Positions 38,321 to 47,694 of a DNA stretch of 64,000 nucleotides are shown here, piece by piece. The translations under genes were made by a program, and so were the position numbers. The stretch spans positions 1 to 64,000 of the forward strand of contig JAYODW010000016.1 in NCBI GenBank assembly GCA_038116745.1, written 5' to 3'. The notes under the pieces were generated by a model that saw nothing but the letters and a program-made list of their open reading frames with translations, had not been told where the DNA came from and searched no databases. Position 1 is the first letter of the stretch. Every line of letters begins with the position of its first letter. Source of the DNA: JAYODW01 sp038116745 (GTDB lineage: Bacteria > Pseudomonadota > Gammaproteobacteria > Ga0077536).

Positions 38321-40381
38321 TCAGGTCTCTGCGCAGCGCTCTATTTCGACCCGGGCATCGAAAGCGTTGCTGCCGATCCCGCGATCGCTGAGGCCGTCAG
38401 GGGTCAGCGCGTTGGCCGAAGAGCCGTTAAGCGTCGAGCTGCGCCACCAGTTAAAGGCCAGCGACGCGACGCCGGCCGGGGTGTCACGGGAAACCCGTGC
38501 GCGGACCCGAACTTCACCAAACCGGTTGAATATCCGCACCGCTTCACCAGCCGCAATCCCGCGAAGCGCAGCGTCGTCCGGGTGGAGCTGCACTTCGGGA
38601 AGGTGATTAGCCGTACCCCGGTGGGGCAGGTTGACGTACTCGGAGTTGAGAAAGTGACTGGTCTTGGCCGTCACCAGCTGCAGCGGGGCATCGGGCTCAC
38701 CGCTTGCGGCCGGATCCAGCGGCACAAAGTCCGGCAGCGGATCGAGCCCGCGCGCGGCAAGGCCCGCTGAGAAGAACTCGACCTTGCCGCTCGGCGTGGT
38801 GAATCCGCCGTCGGCGCGGGGACGGAAGTCTGCAGGCGTGTTGAGCCGGGCCCAGCCGTGGGCGCTGAGAGACTCAAAGCTGATCCCCTCGAGCAGCTCG
38901 CTGTTGCTGTTGAGCAGACCACGAATACGGTCCTCGTCGCTGTGCAGAAGGTAGTCCTCGTGCAGACCCATGCGTCCAGCCAGGCGTCTGAACAGTTCGG
39001 TGTTGGCGATAGCCTCACCGCGTGGCGCGATGGCTGGTGGATTCAGCGCCAGGTAGCTGTGTCCCCATGAGGGCATGAGTTCCCAGTGTTCGAATTGCGT
39101 TGTGGCAGGAAGCACGAGATCCGCATACAGCGCGGTTTCAGTCATGAACTGTTCATGGACGACAGTGAACAGGTCTTCGCGCTGCAGGCCGGCGACGATC
39201 AGATTCTGGTTGGGCAGGGTCACCACCGGGTTCAGGTTATAAACCAGCATCCAGGTGACGGGAGGCGCCAGGGATGAATCGGTCAGCGTTTTGCCCAGCT
39301 GCGCCAGGTGGACGGTTCGCGCGGGTTGAGGGAGGTCATCCGGCGGCAGTACCGCCGCATAGTCGAGCGCTTCAAAAAAAAGGTCGACCGTGAAGTTCAG
39401 CAGGCCGCCGCCGCGCTCCCGCCAGGCGCCAACCAGAGCCGGCAGGCAGGCGACCGCACGCACGCCGGAACCGCCGTTGGAATAGCGCTCCATGCCCACC
39501 ACGAGGCGCAGGAGAGCCGGCTTTATCGTGGCGTAGTCCCGCGCCAGGGTTTCGATATCCTCAGCCGGAACCCCGGTGATATCCGCAACCCGAGTGGGGG
39601 TGTAGGCCTGAATCCGTTCACACAGCTGATCGAAACCAAGGGTATGGCGTTCGATGTAATCCCGATCGTGCAGACCGTCACGCACGATGATGTGCATGAG
39701 GCCGAGCGCGAGGGCGGCGTCGGTGCCGGGTCTGAGCTGGATATGGCGGTCAGCATGAGCCGCGGTCGGCGTGCGCACGGGGTCGATGACGACGACCTTG
39801 GCGCCCGCACGCCGTGCCGCGCGGATCGGTCCGCTCCACAGGTGGACATTGGTCGCGACCGTGTTGCTGCCCCAGATGAGAATGATGCGGCTGTGCGCCA
39901 CGTCCTCCGGCAGCACCGTGGCGCCGGTGCCCAGGGTATCGGCGACCGCTTCATAGCAGACGTTGCCGCAGATCTGACGGTCAACGGCCGTCGCCCCGAG
40001 CCGCGCGAAGAACGGGTCTCCGGCATAGCGCTGGAGCAGACCGATGGTGCCAGCGAAGTTGCACGGCATGGCCGTGAGCGGCCCGTGCTGTTCGATGGCT
40101 TTCTGCAGGCGCTCACTCATCAAGTCCAGCGCGCTGTCCCAGCTGATGCGCTCGAACTGCCCGCTGCCCTTGGGGCCTGTCCGGCGCATCGGGTAGAGCA
40201 CACGGCTGTCGCTGTAGACCCGCGCCGGGTAGCGCTTCAACTTCGAGCACAGCGCTCCGCCGGTGAACGGATGGTGTGGATCGCCGCGCAGAGAGATTGC
40301 CTGTCCGTCATCGTCGACGTCGACCAGCCAGGCGCAGGTGTCGGGGCAGTCGTGCGGGCAGGCACCGTGGATCGTTTTCAT
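38321..40381 (-). CDS. Molybdopterin oxidoreductase with 4Fe-4S domain
   Basis: The 686-residue protein begins with a 4Fe-4S site CPHDCPDTC plus a later GALCSKLKRY (Cys8, 12, 16, 45). It continues with bis-MGD-binding domains (LIWGSNTVATNVHLW, VVVIDPVRTPTAAHAD) and a C-terminal molydopterin-binding domain with TAKTSHFLNS and HPDDAALRGIAAGEAVRIFN. No Tat signal is present, so it is probably cytoplasmic. It belongs to the DMSO-reductase superfamily (formate-dehydrogenase or nitrate-reductase-like). The substrate is not evident and no electron-transfer subunit is adjacent. Its start overlaps the upstream hydrolase stop by four bases (ATGA). Confidence 0.9.
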   Translation of the reverse strand: MKTIHGACPHDCPDTCAWLVDVDDDGQAISLRGDPHHPFTGGALCSKLKRYPARVYSDSRVLYPMRRTGPKGSGQFERISWDSALDLMSERLQKAIEQHGPLTAMPCNFAGTIGLLQRYAGDPFFARLGATAVDRQICGNVCYEAVADTLGTGATVLPEDVAHSRIILIWGSNTVATNVHLWSGPIRAARRAGAKVVVIDPVRTPTAAHADRHIQLRPGTDAALALGLMHIIVRDGLHDRDYIERHTLGFDQLCERIQAYTPTRVADITGVPAEDIETLARDYATIKPALLRLVVGMERYSNGGSGVRAVACLPALVGAWRERGGGLLNFTVDLFFEALDYAAVLPPDDLPQPARTVHLAQLGKTLTDSSLAPPVTWMLVYNLNPVVTLPNQNLIVAGLQREDLFTVVHEQFMTETALYADLVLPATTQFEHWELMPSWGHSYLALNPPAIAPRGEAIANTELFRRLAGRMGLHEDYLLHSDEDRIRGLLNSNSELLEGISFESLSAHGWARLNTPADFRPRADGGFTTPSGKVEFFSAGLAARGLDPLPDFVPLDPAASGEPDAPLQLVTAKTSHFLNSEYVNLPHRGTANHLPEVQLHPDDAALRGIAAGEAVRIFNRFGEVRVRARVSRDTPAGVASLAFNWWRSSTLNGSSANALTPDGLSDRGIGSNAFDARVEIERCAET

Positions 40382-41232
40382 GCTGTATCCCCATGGTCGG
40401 CGGCAGCCAGCGGCTCCAGGAAGTCGCGAATGGCCTGGTTGACCACGTCCGGATTGTCCTGATGCGGCCAGTGCCCGCTGTCATCCAGGTATCTGATCTG
40501 CGCCCTGGGGAAGGCCTCGCGTTGCTGTTCGGCGAAGCGCCAGGGCACATAGATGTCCTGCTTTCCCCACAGCACCAGGCATTCGAGATCCTGCGGCCGC
40601 AGGGCGTTCACAATGTGATCCGCCGCATCGCCGAACGCGCTGGTGGCGCGGTAGAGGCGCAGGACCGCCCGGCGCGTTCCGCGGTCAAAGTTGGCATACA
40701 TACCGTCGACGAAGTCTGGCGGCAGGCCGCGCGGATTGCCGAACCTGAGCGAGAAGCGGAATCCGGCGCGGGTGGTTGTGGCCATGACAAACTCGCCGAG
40801 CAGCGGCGTGCGCCACAGACGGGCGAAGAAATGCCAGCGGTAGTCGCGCGCAATGCCGACATTGATCAAGGTGATGCTGGCTACGCGGGTGGGATTCGCG
40901 GCCGCCCAGGCCAGACCCCAGTGGCCTCCGAAGTCGTGCAGCACGAGGTGCACGCGCGTCACCCCGCGATCGGCGAGCAGGGCCTCGATATGCCGCGCGT
41001 AGCCAGCAACGGTGTAGTCAAAATCGGCAGGTTTGGCCGCCCGTCCGAAGCCGGGCATGTCCGGCGCTATAACTCGGTGCTGCGGCGCGAGTGTCTCTGT
41101 CAGTAACGACCAGTCCGCCCGGCTGCCAGGGTTGCCATGCATCAGGAGTACTGCCGTTGCGCCTGCGGAGCCGGTGTCCACGCAAGGCGTGCGCACGCCG
41201 TTGATCAAGAGTTCCTGCACCTGCGTTGTCAT
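40378..41232 (-). CDS. Alpha/beta hydrolase with Asp nucleophile (epoxide hydrolase/haloalkane dehalogenase-like)
   Basis: The 284-residue protein has the HGNPGS oxyanion motif at 32-37 and the nucleophile elbow LHDFGG, with Asp100 where esterases have Ser. The catalytic His is in DSGHWPHQDNPD near the C-terminus. An Asp nucleophile indicates an epoxide hydrolase, haloalkane dehalogenase or fluoroacetate dehalogenase type reaction through an alkyl-enzyme ester. The typical halide-binding Trp next to Asp is replaced by Phe, which argues somewhat against a classical dehalogenase. It is translationally coupled to the molybdopterin oxidoreductase gene. Confidence 0.88.
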   Translation of the reverse strand: MTTQVQELLINGVRTPCVDTGSAGATAVLLMHGNPGSRADWSLLTETLAPQHRVIAPDMPGFGRAAKPADFDYTVAGYARHIEALLADRGVTRVHLVLHDFGGHWGLAWAAANPTRVASITLINVGIARDYRWHFFARLWRTPLLGEFVMATTTRAGFRFSLRFGNPRGLPPDFVDGMYANFDRGTRRAVLRLYRATSAFGDAADHIVNALRPQDLECLVLWGKQDIYVPWRFAEQQREAFPRAQIRYLDDSGHWPHQDNPDVVNQAIRDFLEPLAAADHGDTA

Positions 41233-41375
41233 ACCCGGACGGCCTGTTGCTTAGCGGCTCTCGAGCATAGCACCGGCCGGTCGGGCAGCCCGGCTGATGC
41301 AGGTCGGGACTACACTGTGAGTAAGGGGGCGGACGAGTCGGCCGCCGATCCTGGCAGACGGAGCGAGCGGTAGCG

Positions 41376-42962
41376 ATGCAGATCCTGATGGGCGTCAGCG
41401 GCGGGCTGGGTCTCTTTCTAATCGGCATGATCCTTATGACCGAAGGTCTGCGCGCGGTGGCCGGCGACGCCATGCGTGCCGGTCTGATGCGTTTCACGCG
41501 CACGCCTTATTCCGGTGCCCTGACCGGAGCGGTATCAACCGCCATCCTGCAGTCGTCCAGCGCGACCACCGTCGCCGCGGTCGGGTTCGTCGGTGCGGAG
41601 CTGATGAGCTTCACCAACGCGCTCGGGATTATTTTCGGCGCCAACCTGGGTACGACCATGACCGGCTGGCTGGTCGCGCTGCTCGGTTTCAAGCTCGATC
41701 TCGGCCAGATTGCCCTGCCGCTGGTGTTGCTCGGCGCGCTGGCACGGCTGTTCGCCCGTGGCCGGATGGCGAGCGGCGGTCTGGCGCTGGCTGGTTTTGC
41801 GCTCATTTTTGTCGGGATCGATACGCTGCAGGCCGGCATGCGCGGGCTCGAGGGACTGGTCGATTTCACCGCACTGCCCGCGGATTCGCCCGCCGCCCGA
41901 CTGTCCCTGGTTGCCATCGGTATCGTGTTTACGCTGATCACGCAGTCTTCGAGCGCTGCCGTGGCTGCGACCCTGACCGTGCTCAACGCGGGCTTCATCG
42001 ATTTTCCGCAGGCCGCCTGCCTGGTCATCGGCGCGGATGTCGGGACGACTGTCACGGCTGCCCTCGCCACGATCGGCGCGTCGCTTGATGCTCGGCGCAC
42101 GGGGCTGTCGCATGTGATCTACAACCTGCTGACGGGCACGCTCGCGTTTGTGCTGATCGCACCGTTCATGGCGCTGGCCGGCCTGCTTGCGCCCGGGCTC
42201 GAGACACGCGATCCGGAACTGTTGCTGGTCGGGTTCCACAGCGGCTTCAACCTGCTTGGAACCCTGCTTGTGCTCCCGGCAGCGCTGCCCTTCGCGCACC
42301 TGGTCGAACGCCTTGTGCCTCCTCTGATCAGCGATGCCCACAGCGCGATGGATAAAGGACTCCTGGGGGACCCGAGGGCGGCCCTGGATGCCGCGCAGCG
42401 GGAGACGCTGCAGGGGTATGCCGTCCTGACGGCGGAAGCAGCCCGCCAGCTCGGGCTGCGCGATCCGCCGGCGGCGGCAGATCTCCCGCGGTGGCAGCGC
42501 TACCTTGATGAGCTGCAGGACTACCTGTCATCGATTGATCTGCACGGTACCCGCGGCGGTGAGTGGGATCGTCTGCTGGCGCTGGTTCATGCCTGCGACC
42601 ACCTGCAGCGTCTGCACGAGCGGCTGGAAGAGGAGCAGGGACGGGCGCGGACCGTGGCCACCGCTGCGGCGCTGGATCTCGAACGCCTGGCGTTTCTCGC
42701 CGCGGAGAGATCGATCGCGGCCCGGCTGGAGGCCGGGCAGCACGCCGCGGCGCACGATGAGGCGGATGCCCTGGCGGGGCAGATCCAGGCGTCGGTGGCG
42801 CCCTTCCGCGAGTCTGTGACGGCGGATATGGCCAGCCACGCGCTGAGTTTCGAGGCCGGCACCGAGCGCCTCGAGGCGATCCGCTGGCTTGAACGCGTCA
42901 CCCACCACCTGGCGCGCATTACGCTGCATCTGCAGCGGGCCGCCGACGCCTCGGGTCGATGA
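41376..42962 (+). CDS. Na/Pi cotransporter family protein with PhoU-like C-terminus
   Basis: The 528-residue inner-membrane protein has the two inverted PNaS repeats, each with the QSSSA signature: TAILQSSSATTVAAVGFVGA (about 53-72) and TLITQSSSAAVAATLTVLNA (about 187-206). The cytoplasmic C-terminal third (about 340-528) is helical and PhoU-like. Such YjbB/NptA-type proteins move phosphate with sodium, in some species outward. A TACACT hexamer at 41311-41316 in the divergent gap could be a -10 element. No pho genes adjoin it. Confidence 0.9.
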   Translation: MQILMGVSGGLGLFLIGMILMTEGLRAVAGDAMRAGLMRFTRTPYSGALTGAVSTAILQSSSATTVAAVGFVGAELMSFTNALGIIFGANLGTTMTGWLVALLGFKLDLGQIALPLVLLGALARLFARGRMASGGLALAGFALIFVGIDTLQAGMRGLEGLVDFTALPADSPAARLSLVAIGIVFTLITQSSSAAVAATLTVLNAGFIDFPQAACLVIGADVGTTVTAALATIGASLDARRTGLSHVIYNLLTGTLAFVLIAPFMALAGLLAPGLETRDPELLLVGFHSGFNLLGTLLVLPAALPFAHLVERLVPPLISDAHSAMDKGLLGDPRAALDAAQRETLQGYAVLTAEAARQLGLRDPPAAADLPRWQRYLDELQDYLSSIDLHGTRGGEWDRLLALVHACDHLQRLHERLEEEQGRARTVATAAALDLERLAFLAAERSIAARLEAGQHAAAHDEADALAGQIQASVAPFRESVTADMASHALSFEAGTERLEAIRWLERVTHHLARITLHLQRAADASGR

Positions 42963-43023
42963 TCCCCGCCAGCGGATCCACTACACTGCCAGCCCTTTCG
43001 CTCGACTACTCAAGGACCGCAAG

Positions 43024-44202
43024 ATGACTGATGCCGTAATCGTTTCGACCGCGCGCACGCCGCTCTGCAAGAGCTGGCGTGGTTCGTTCAACATGACCCA
43101 CGGGGCAACCCTGGGCGGACATGTCGTGTCTGCTGCGCTCGAGCGAGCCGGCGTTGCACCGGACGAAGTCGAGGATGTGATCCTGGGCTGCGCAAATCCT
43201 GAGGGCGCTACCGGACACAACATTGCGCGCCAGGCCGCGCTGCGTGCCGGGCTGCCGGTTACCGTATCCGGCGTGACCGTCAATCGTTTCTGCTCCTCGG
43301 GCCTGCAGACGGTGGCGCTGGCGGCACAGCGGGTTATTTCCGGCGAAGCCGATATTTTTGTAGCGGGCGGGGTCGAGTCGATCTCCTGCGTGCAGAATGA
43401 GATGAATGCTCACTTCGTCAACGACCCCTGGCTGATGGAGCATAAAAGCGAGATTTACTGGCCGATGCTGCAGACCGCGGAGCAGGTAGCCAGCCGCTAC
43501 AGGATTTCCCGCGAAGATCAGGATCATTACGGCGTGCAGAGCCAGCAGCGCGCGACCGCCGCGCGCGAGGCAGGACGTTTCGACGCCGAAATCGTGCCGC
43601 TCAAAACGACCATGAAGATCGTCAACAAAGACACCGGCGAGGAGACAACACGCGAGGTAACGGCGGATAAAGACGAGGGGATCCGCCCGGGCACGGATTA
43701 CGCGGGTGTCTCGCAGATCCGACCGGCGATCGAAGGCGGCGTGATTGCAGCGGGTAACGCCAGCCAGTTCTCCGACGGGGCTTCGGCTCAGGTGGTTATG
43801 AGCGACAAGCTGGCCGCGCAGCGCGGTCTTGAACCACTCGGGATCTTCCGCGGATTTGCCGTGGCGGGCTGCGAACCTGACGAAATGGGCATCGGCCCGG
43901 TATTCGCAATCCCGAAGCTGCTGCAGCGCACCGGCCTCGGTATTGATGACATCGACCTGTGGGAGCTGAACGAGGCTTTTGCCGTGCAGGTGCTGTACTG
44001 CCGTGACCAGCTGGGGATCGACAATGACAAGCTGAACGTCAACGGCGGCTCGATCGCGGTCGGTCATCCGTACGGCATGACCGGCAGTCGGCTCGTCGGC
44101 CACGCGCTCATTGAGGGTAAGCGCCGCGGCGCCAGGCACGTTGTCGTCACGATGTGCATCGGCGGCGGCATGGGCGCGGCGGGTCTGTTCGAAGTCTGCT
44201 GA
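43024..44202 (+). CDS. Acetyl-CoA C-acyltransferase (thiolase)
   Basis: The frame is open from 42889, inside the preceding gene, but ATG 43024 gives the family start TDAVIVSTARTPLCKSWRG and a 392-residue protein of normal length. The catalytic nucleophile is Cys90 in NRFCSSGLQT. The C-terminal acid-base residues lie in NVNGGSIAVGHPYGMTGSR and MCIGGGMGAAGLFE. Sequence alone does not separate degradative 3-ketoacyl-CoA thiolase from the biosynthetic acetoacetyl-CoA type. The nearby DUF1329, cupin, GST and Rieske genes suggest a catabolic role. A TACACT at 42982-42987 may be a -10 element. Confidence 0.93.
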   Translation: MTDAVIVSTARTPLCKSWRGSFNMTHGATLGGHVVSAALERAGVAPDEVEDVILGCANPEGATGHNIARQAALRAGLPVTVSGVTVNRFCSSGLQTVALAAQRVISGEADIFVAGGVESISCVQNEMNAHFVNDPWLMEHKSEIYWPMLQTAEQVASRYRISREDQDHYGVQSQQRATAAREAGRFDAEIVPLKTTMKIVNKDTGEETTREVTADKDEGIRPGTDYAGVSQIRPAIEGGVIAAGNASQFSDGASAQVVMSDKLAAQRGLEPLGIFRGFAVAGCEPDEMGIGPVFAIPKLLQRTGLGIDDIDLWELNEAFAVQVLYCRDQLGIDNDKLNVNGGSIAVGHPYGMTGSRLVGHALIEGKRRGARHVVVTMCIGGGMGAAGLFEVC

Positions 44203-44273
44203 GCTGACTCGAATGCGGCGCGCAGGTCGCGCCGCACGCCTGCCCAGAAAAAGTTCCGGCTTGGGAGACCTCG

Positions 44274-45629
44274 ATGGTTAGACTGTTTCATTGCCGTGCG
44301 AGCACTGCCCGAGCCTGCTATCGGTGCGTTCTTGCGGCATTGCTCGTCGTCTCTGTAACGACGCCTGCGGCGGCGTTTGACGTAAGTTTCGGCGCGTTTC
44401 AGCAATGGTTGTCCGATAACGCTGCGGCGTCGTCCGCGGGTCTCCCGCCGGGTACCTATGGACCAGAGCAGCTGGCGGCGTTCGCGGCCTACCTGCCGCC
44501 GGGCTATCGGGAACAGTTCGATTTTCCTGGCATGACGCTCGAACTGACGGCGACCCGGGACTACCCGCCGCATGCTGTGTATCTCGACGCAACCGCGAAA
44601 TTCGCCGGTCAGTCCCGTCTTGAAGCGGACGGAAGCCTGGCCGGCTATACCGCAGGCCAGCCTTTCTCCGCTGACCAGATCGCTGCGGCCGAGGCCGGTA
44701 ATGCGGGTTACATGTTGGCCTGGAACCAGATCCACCGCTGGCAGAACGTCGGCTATCGAAACGAAGCCATCGTCAGCTACATCCAGCCGACTGCTGACGG
44801 CAGTGCCGGCACCCTGCTGGAGGGGATGCGCGGTGGCGGGCATGTCGACCGTCACGTGTCCATGTTTTACCACCGGGTGTATCTCTCCGGCCTGGCCAGC
44901 CGCGCAGATTCCGACTACCGCATGGATGTGGACGGCGCTGATACGCTGCTGTTCAAGGAATACATCGAAATGCTGGATCCGTTCGACATCGCCGGCCTCA
45001 AGCTGGTGGTCGAACGTCCGCTGGACCAGTCTCTGGGCGACCAGGTGAATTCCTATCTGCCAACCGAACGCCGGGTGCGACGCCTGTCGTCGAAAGAGCG
45101 CGCTGACAGCTGGCTCGGGACCAACTGGACCCTCGACGACTTCGAGGGGTACTCAGGGCTCGTTATGGATAACCAATGGCGGCTGCTGGGGCATCAGGTC
45201 CTGCCGCACGTCGCCAGTTCCCGGCACGCGCAGGCGGAATTCCATGGCCCGACGAGCACAGTACCGCTGGACCGATGGCAGCTGCGGCGCTGTTTTGTGG
45301 TCGAGGCCGTGCCTCGATGGGAGGGACATCCATACGGGCGGCGGGTCCTGTTTGTGGATGAGCAGACCTACAGCGTCGCCCTGGTCCTGGTTTTTGACCG
45401 GGAGGACCGCTTGCTGAAGACGTTCGCGACCGTTTATGAGTACAGCGAGGATGCGGCGCAGAGTTCACTTGCCGAGTCCACGCCACGCTGGCGCGCGTCG
45501 ATCGCGGTGAATGTCCAGGATGGCTCGGCAAATATAGCTCGCGGGTCAAAACCGACAGAGTTTGTCGACGTCAAACCGTCTCAGGTGCGCAAGATTTTCA
45601 GCGTGTCCAACCTAACCAGCGGACGATGA
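44274..45629 (+). CDS. DUF1329 family exported protein
   Basis: The 451-residue product has a Sec signal peptide (CVLAALLVVSVTTPAAAFD, cleaved near residue 35). The family's LolA-like beta fold is recognisable from NQIHRWQNVGYRNEAIVSYI, DFEGYSGLVMDNQWRLLGHQ, PLDRWQLRRCFVVEAVPR and YGRRVLFVDEQTYSVALVLVFD. DUF1329 proteins are periplasmic or outer-membrane associated and often occur with DUF1302 porin-like proteins, RND transporters and catabolic genes for aromatics, steroids or alkanes. The exact role is unknown. Here it follows a thiolase gene. Confidence 0.9.
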   Translation: MVRLFHCRASTARACYRCVLAALLVVSVTTPAAAFDVSFGAFQQWLSDNAAASSAGLPPGTYGPEQLAAFAAYLPPGYREQFDFPGMTLELTATRDYPPHAVYLDATAKFAGQSRLEADGSLAGYTAGQPFSADQIAAAEAGNAGYMLAWNQIHRWQNVGYRNEAIVSYIQPTADGSAGTLLEGMRGGGHVDRHVSMFYHRVYLSGLASRADSDYRMDVDGADTLLFKEYIEMLDPFDIAGLKLVVERPLDQSLGDQVNSYLPTERRVRRLSSKERADSWLGTNWTLDDFEGYSGLVMDNQWRLLGHQVLPHVASSRHAQAEFHGPTSTVPLDRWQLRRCFVVEAVPRWEGHPYGRRVLFVDEQTYSVALVLVFDREDRLLKTFATVYEYSEDAAQSSLAESTPRWRASIAVNVQDGSANIARGSKPTEFVDVKPSQVRKIFSVSNLTSGR

Positions 45630-45674
45630 GCCGACGCTTCCGTCGCCGGTGCGTTCCGCGTGAGGAGAAAGCCC

Positions 45675-45860
45675 ATGTATAGAGTGTTTTGCTGCCTGCT
45701 GGCCGGTGCTCTGCTGGTGCTGGTGGCCTGTGGAGATAAACCGCAGGAAAACGTATTTAAGGGGCAGACTGACGCACTCGGCAAAGCGGAGGACGTCAAT
45801 CGCATGGTCCAGGAGGTTGATCAGGTACAGCGCGCCGCCATCGAAGAGCAGAGTCGCTGA
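45675..45860 (+). CDS. Small lipoprotein, unknown function
   Basis: I prefer ATG 45675 to GTG 45660 because GAGGAG at 45662-45667 is placed seven bases before it. The 61-residue product starts MYRVFCCLLAGALLVLVAC, a type II signal peptide with lipobox LVAC and Cys19. Only about 42 mature residues follow (GDKPQENVFKGQTDALGKAE and a helical acidic/Gln tail). It may be a small amphipathic lipoprotein of the cell envelope. I do not know its function. It follows the DUF1329 gene by 45 bases. Confidence 0.75.
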   Translation: MYRVFCCLLAGALLVLVACGDKPQENVFKGQTDALGKAEDVNRMVQEVDQVQRAAIEEQSR

Positions 45861-45890
45861 TACCGCAGGGGTCCGGATCCGACCGTGGCG

Positions 45891-45935
45891 TATACTGCGG
45901 AAGGCACGATTCTGTGAACTAGGAGGAGGAGAGCA
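45891..45935 (+). promoter_or_regulatory. Candidate -10 and strong ribosome site before the cupin gene
   Basis: A TATACT hexamer (45891-45896) lies 40 bases before the cupin ATG. A strong Shine-Dalgarno run AGGAGGAGGA (45921-45930) stands just upstream of the start. The -35 region is poor (GC-rich), so promoter activity is tentative, whereas the ribosome site is clear. Confidence 0.55.
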
Positions 45936-46397
45936 ATGGCGTTACCGCAGGACATCACCCCGATTAATTCGGAGCTCATGGACACCCTGGTTGAGGCCAG
46001 CAAGATGGAGTGGATCCCGCAGGGATTCGACCCTGAGCGGGCATTCATCAAGATCCTCTGGGTGGGAGCAGAGAGCGGCAGTTGGGCAGTCATGTTTCGC
46101 TGGCTGAAAGGCTTTACCGCCCCCCAACATAAACATCTGTCGGCATCTCATACCTTCATCCTTTCCGGCAAGCTGCAGGTGCGCGATGGTGTGCTGAATG
46201 CAGGCGACTATGTCTATGAGCCCAACGGCATGCTGCACGGTGCCACGACGGCGCTTGAAGATACCGAGTACCTGTTCATCTGCAACGGTCCTGTGCTGTT
46301 CTACGACGAAGACGGGTTTACCTTCTATCTGGGATGGGAGGAACTCGAGCGGCTGCGGCAGCAGCACGGCGCCGCGGGTAAAGCTGCGGCGGCCTGA
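45936..46397 (+). CDS. Cupin domain protein (ChrR/Dke1-like)
   Basis: This 153-residue protein has one cupin barrel. The conserved metal-ligand segment is PQHKHLSASHTFILSGKLQV (two His plus a Glu-equivalent position) and the second motif is GDYVYEPNGMLHGATTALED, with a His. This is like ChrR-type cupins and the acetylacetone-cleaving dioxygenase group. The first motif has HKH and SASH but no clear Glu, so catalysis is uncertain. It is cytosolic, with a strong ribosome site. The neighbours suggest small-molecule catabolism. Confidence 0.85.
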   Translation: MALPQDITPINSELMDTLVEASKMEWIPQGFDPERAFIKILWVGAESGSWAVMFRWLKGFTAPQHKHLSASHTFILSGKLQVRDGVLNAGDYVYEPNGMLHGATTALEDTEYLFICNGPVLFYDEDGFTFYLGWEELERLRQQHGAAGKAAAA

Positions 46398-46405
46398 ATC
46401 GGTCG

Positions 46406-47044
46406 GTGAGACTGTACTGGTTCCAGGTCGCTCCCAACCCTACCAAGGTACGGCTGTACGTTGCGGAGAAAAATGCCGCGGGTGCGGGGATCGAGCTGGA
46501 GCCAGTCGTGGTCAACCTGCCCAGGGGTGAACAGAACACAGCCGACTTCCGCCGCCTCAACCCGTTTGCCAGCCTGCCCGTACTCGAACTGGACGACGGG
46601 TCGACCATCGTCGAGTCGCTGCCGATCATCGACTACCTCGAGGAGCTGCATCCACGCCCATCTTTGTGGGGAGATGAACCGCGCGCCCGGGCTCGAGCGC
46701 GCGAGCTCGAGCGTATTGCGGATCTCCGCTTAATGGTCCCCATCGCGCGGGTGATTCACGCAACGCGGTCGCCGCTGGGTTTGCCGCCGAATCCCGGTGT
46801 TGCGGCGCAGGCTGCAGCCGTCTGGCCACAGGCTATGCGCTTTTTCGACGATCTGCTGTCTGACGGTCGTCCGCTGCTGAGCGGCACGCAGCCGTGTGTG
46901 GCGGACTGCACGCTGGCAGCGGCGCTGCAGTTTGCGCGCTTCGGCGAGATCGATCTCGGGCTGGAGTCTCGCTACCCCGGGGTGCAGCAGTGGGATCGGA
47001 CTTACCGCGCGCGCGAAGCCGTGCGTGACGTGTTTAATCTGTAG
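46406..47044 (+). CDS. Glutathione S-transferase family protein
   Basis: The 212-residue product from GTG 46406 has an N-terminal thioredoxin-like GST domain with LYWFQVAPNPTKVRLYVAEK and the glutathione-binding LPVLELDDGSTIVESLPIIDYL. A helical C-terminal domain contains RPLLSGTQPCVADCTLAAAL, where the usual ADCTL-type N-capping motif is kept. The N-terminal catalytic Ser/Tyr position is not obvious. Likely roles are conjugation or glutathione-dependent isomerisation; the substrate is unknown. It starts nine bases after the cupin stop, so both are probably co-transcribed. Confidence 0.9.
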   Translation: MRLYWFQVAPNPTKVRLYVAEKNAAGAGIELEPVVVNLPRGEQNTADFRRLNPFASLPVLELDDGSTIVESLPIIDYLEELHPRPSLWGDEPRARARARELERIADLRLMVPIARVIHATRSPLGLPPNPGVAAQAAAVWPQAMRFFDDLLSDGRPLLSGTQPCVADCTLAAALQFARFGEIDLGLESRYPGVQQWDRTYRAREAVRDVFNL

Positions 47045-47091
47045 CCCGTGCGCGAAGCGCGGATGGATCATTAAGGAGGCCTTGCGCGGCG

Positions 47092-47652
47092 ATGGGAAAA
47101 TCCCTGCAGGAACAGTTGCTCGAACAGGGTCTGGTGAAAAAGCAGCAGGTCCACCAGCACAAGCAGTCCAGCCACAAGCAGCAGAAACGGCGTCGTGGCG
47201 GGGCCAAGGACACCGCCCCGAGCATGAGCGAGGAGGCGCGCGCGCGCGCAGCTGAGGCGGAGGCTGAGAAACGCGCACGCGACAAAGAGCTCAATCGAGA
47301 ACGGGACGAGCGCGCAGCGCGGCGTGCCCGGCGGATCGAGATCGAGCAGACCATCGCGTCCGCGCGTGCCGATCGCGTGCCCGGCGATGAGCTGTTTCAG
47401 TTCGTTGATAACGACAAGGTCAAGCGCATTTATGTCACTGCTGAAGTGCGTAAGGGGCTTGTCGAAGGTGCGCTCAGCGTACTGCGGATCAGGCGTACCT
47501 ACGCTGTTGTGGATAGCGCGCTGGCCGAGCGGCTCGCCGCTGAGGACCCCTTCGTACGTCCGGCCGCCACGGCGACTCCTGGTGGCGGCGACAGCGCTGA
47601 CGCCGATGAGTACTACGACCGTTTTGAGGTCCCCGATGATCTGAGCTGGTAA
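47092..47652 (+). CDS. yaiL: YaiL family (DUF2058) nucleoprotein-like protein
   Basis: This 186-residue protein starts with MGKSLQEQLLEQGLV, the family signature, then a very basic, Lys/Arg/Gln-rich charged stretch (residues 17-85) likely to be helical or disordered. A folded C-terminal part contains FQFVDNDKVKRIYVTAEVRKGLVEG. DUF2058/YaiL proteins are conserved in gammaproteobacteria and associate with nucleic acid or ribosomes, but their role is not settled. The acidic C-terminal tail (DEYYDRFEVPDDLSW) is also typical. Confidence 0.9.
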   Translation: MGKSLQEQLLEQGLVKKQQVHQHKQSSHKQQKRRRGGAKDTAPSMSEEARARAAEAEAEKRARDKELNRERDERAARRARRIEIEQTIASARADRVPGDELFQFVDNDKVKRIYVTAEVRKGLVEGALSVLRIRRTYAVVDSALAERLAAEDPFVRPAATATPGGGDSADADEYYDRFEVPDDLSW

Positions 47653-47694
47653 GGTCCGTCGGCTCCAGGTAACTGACAACAGAGGAATACCCCT

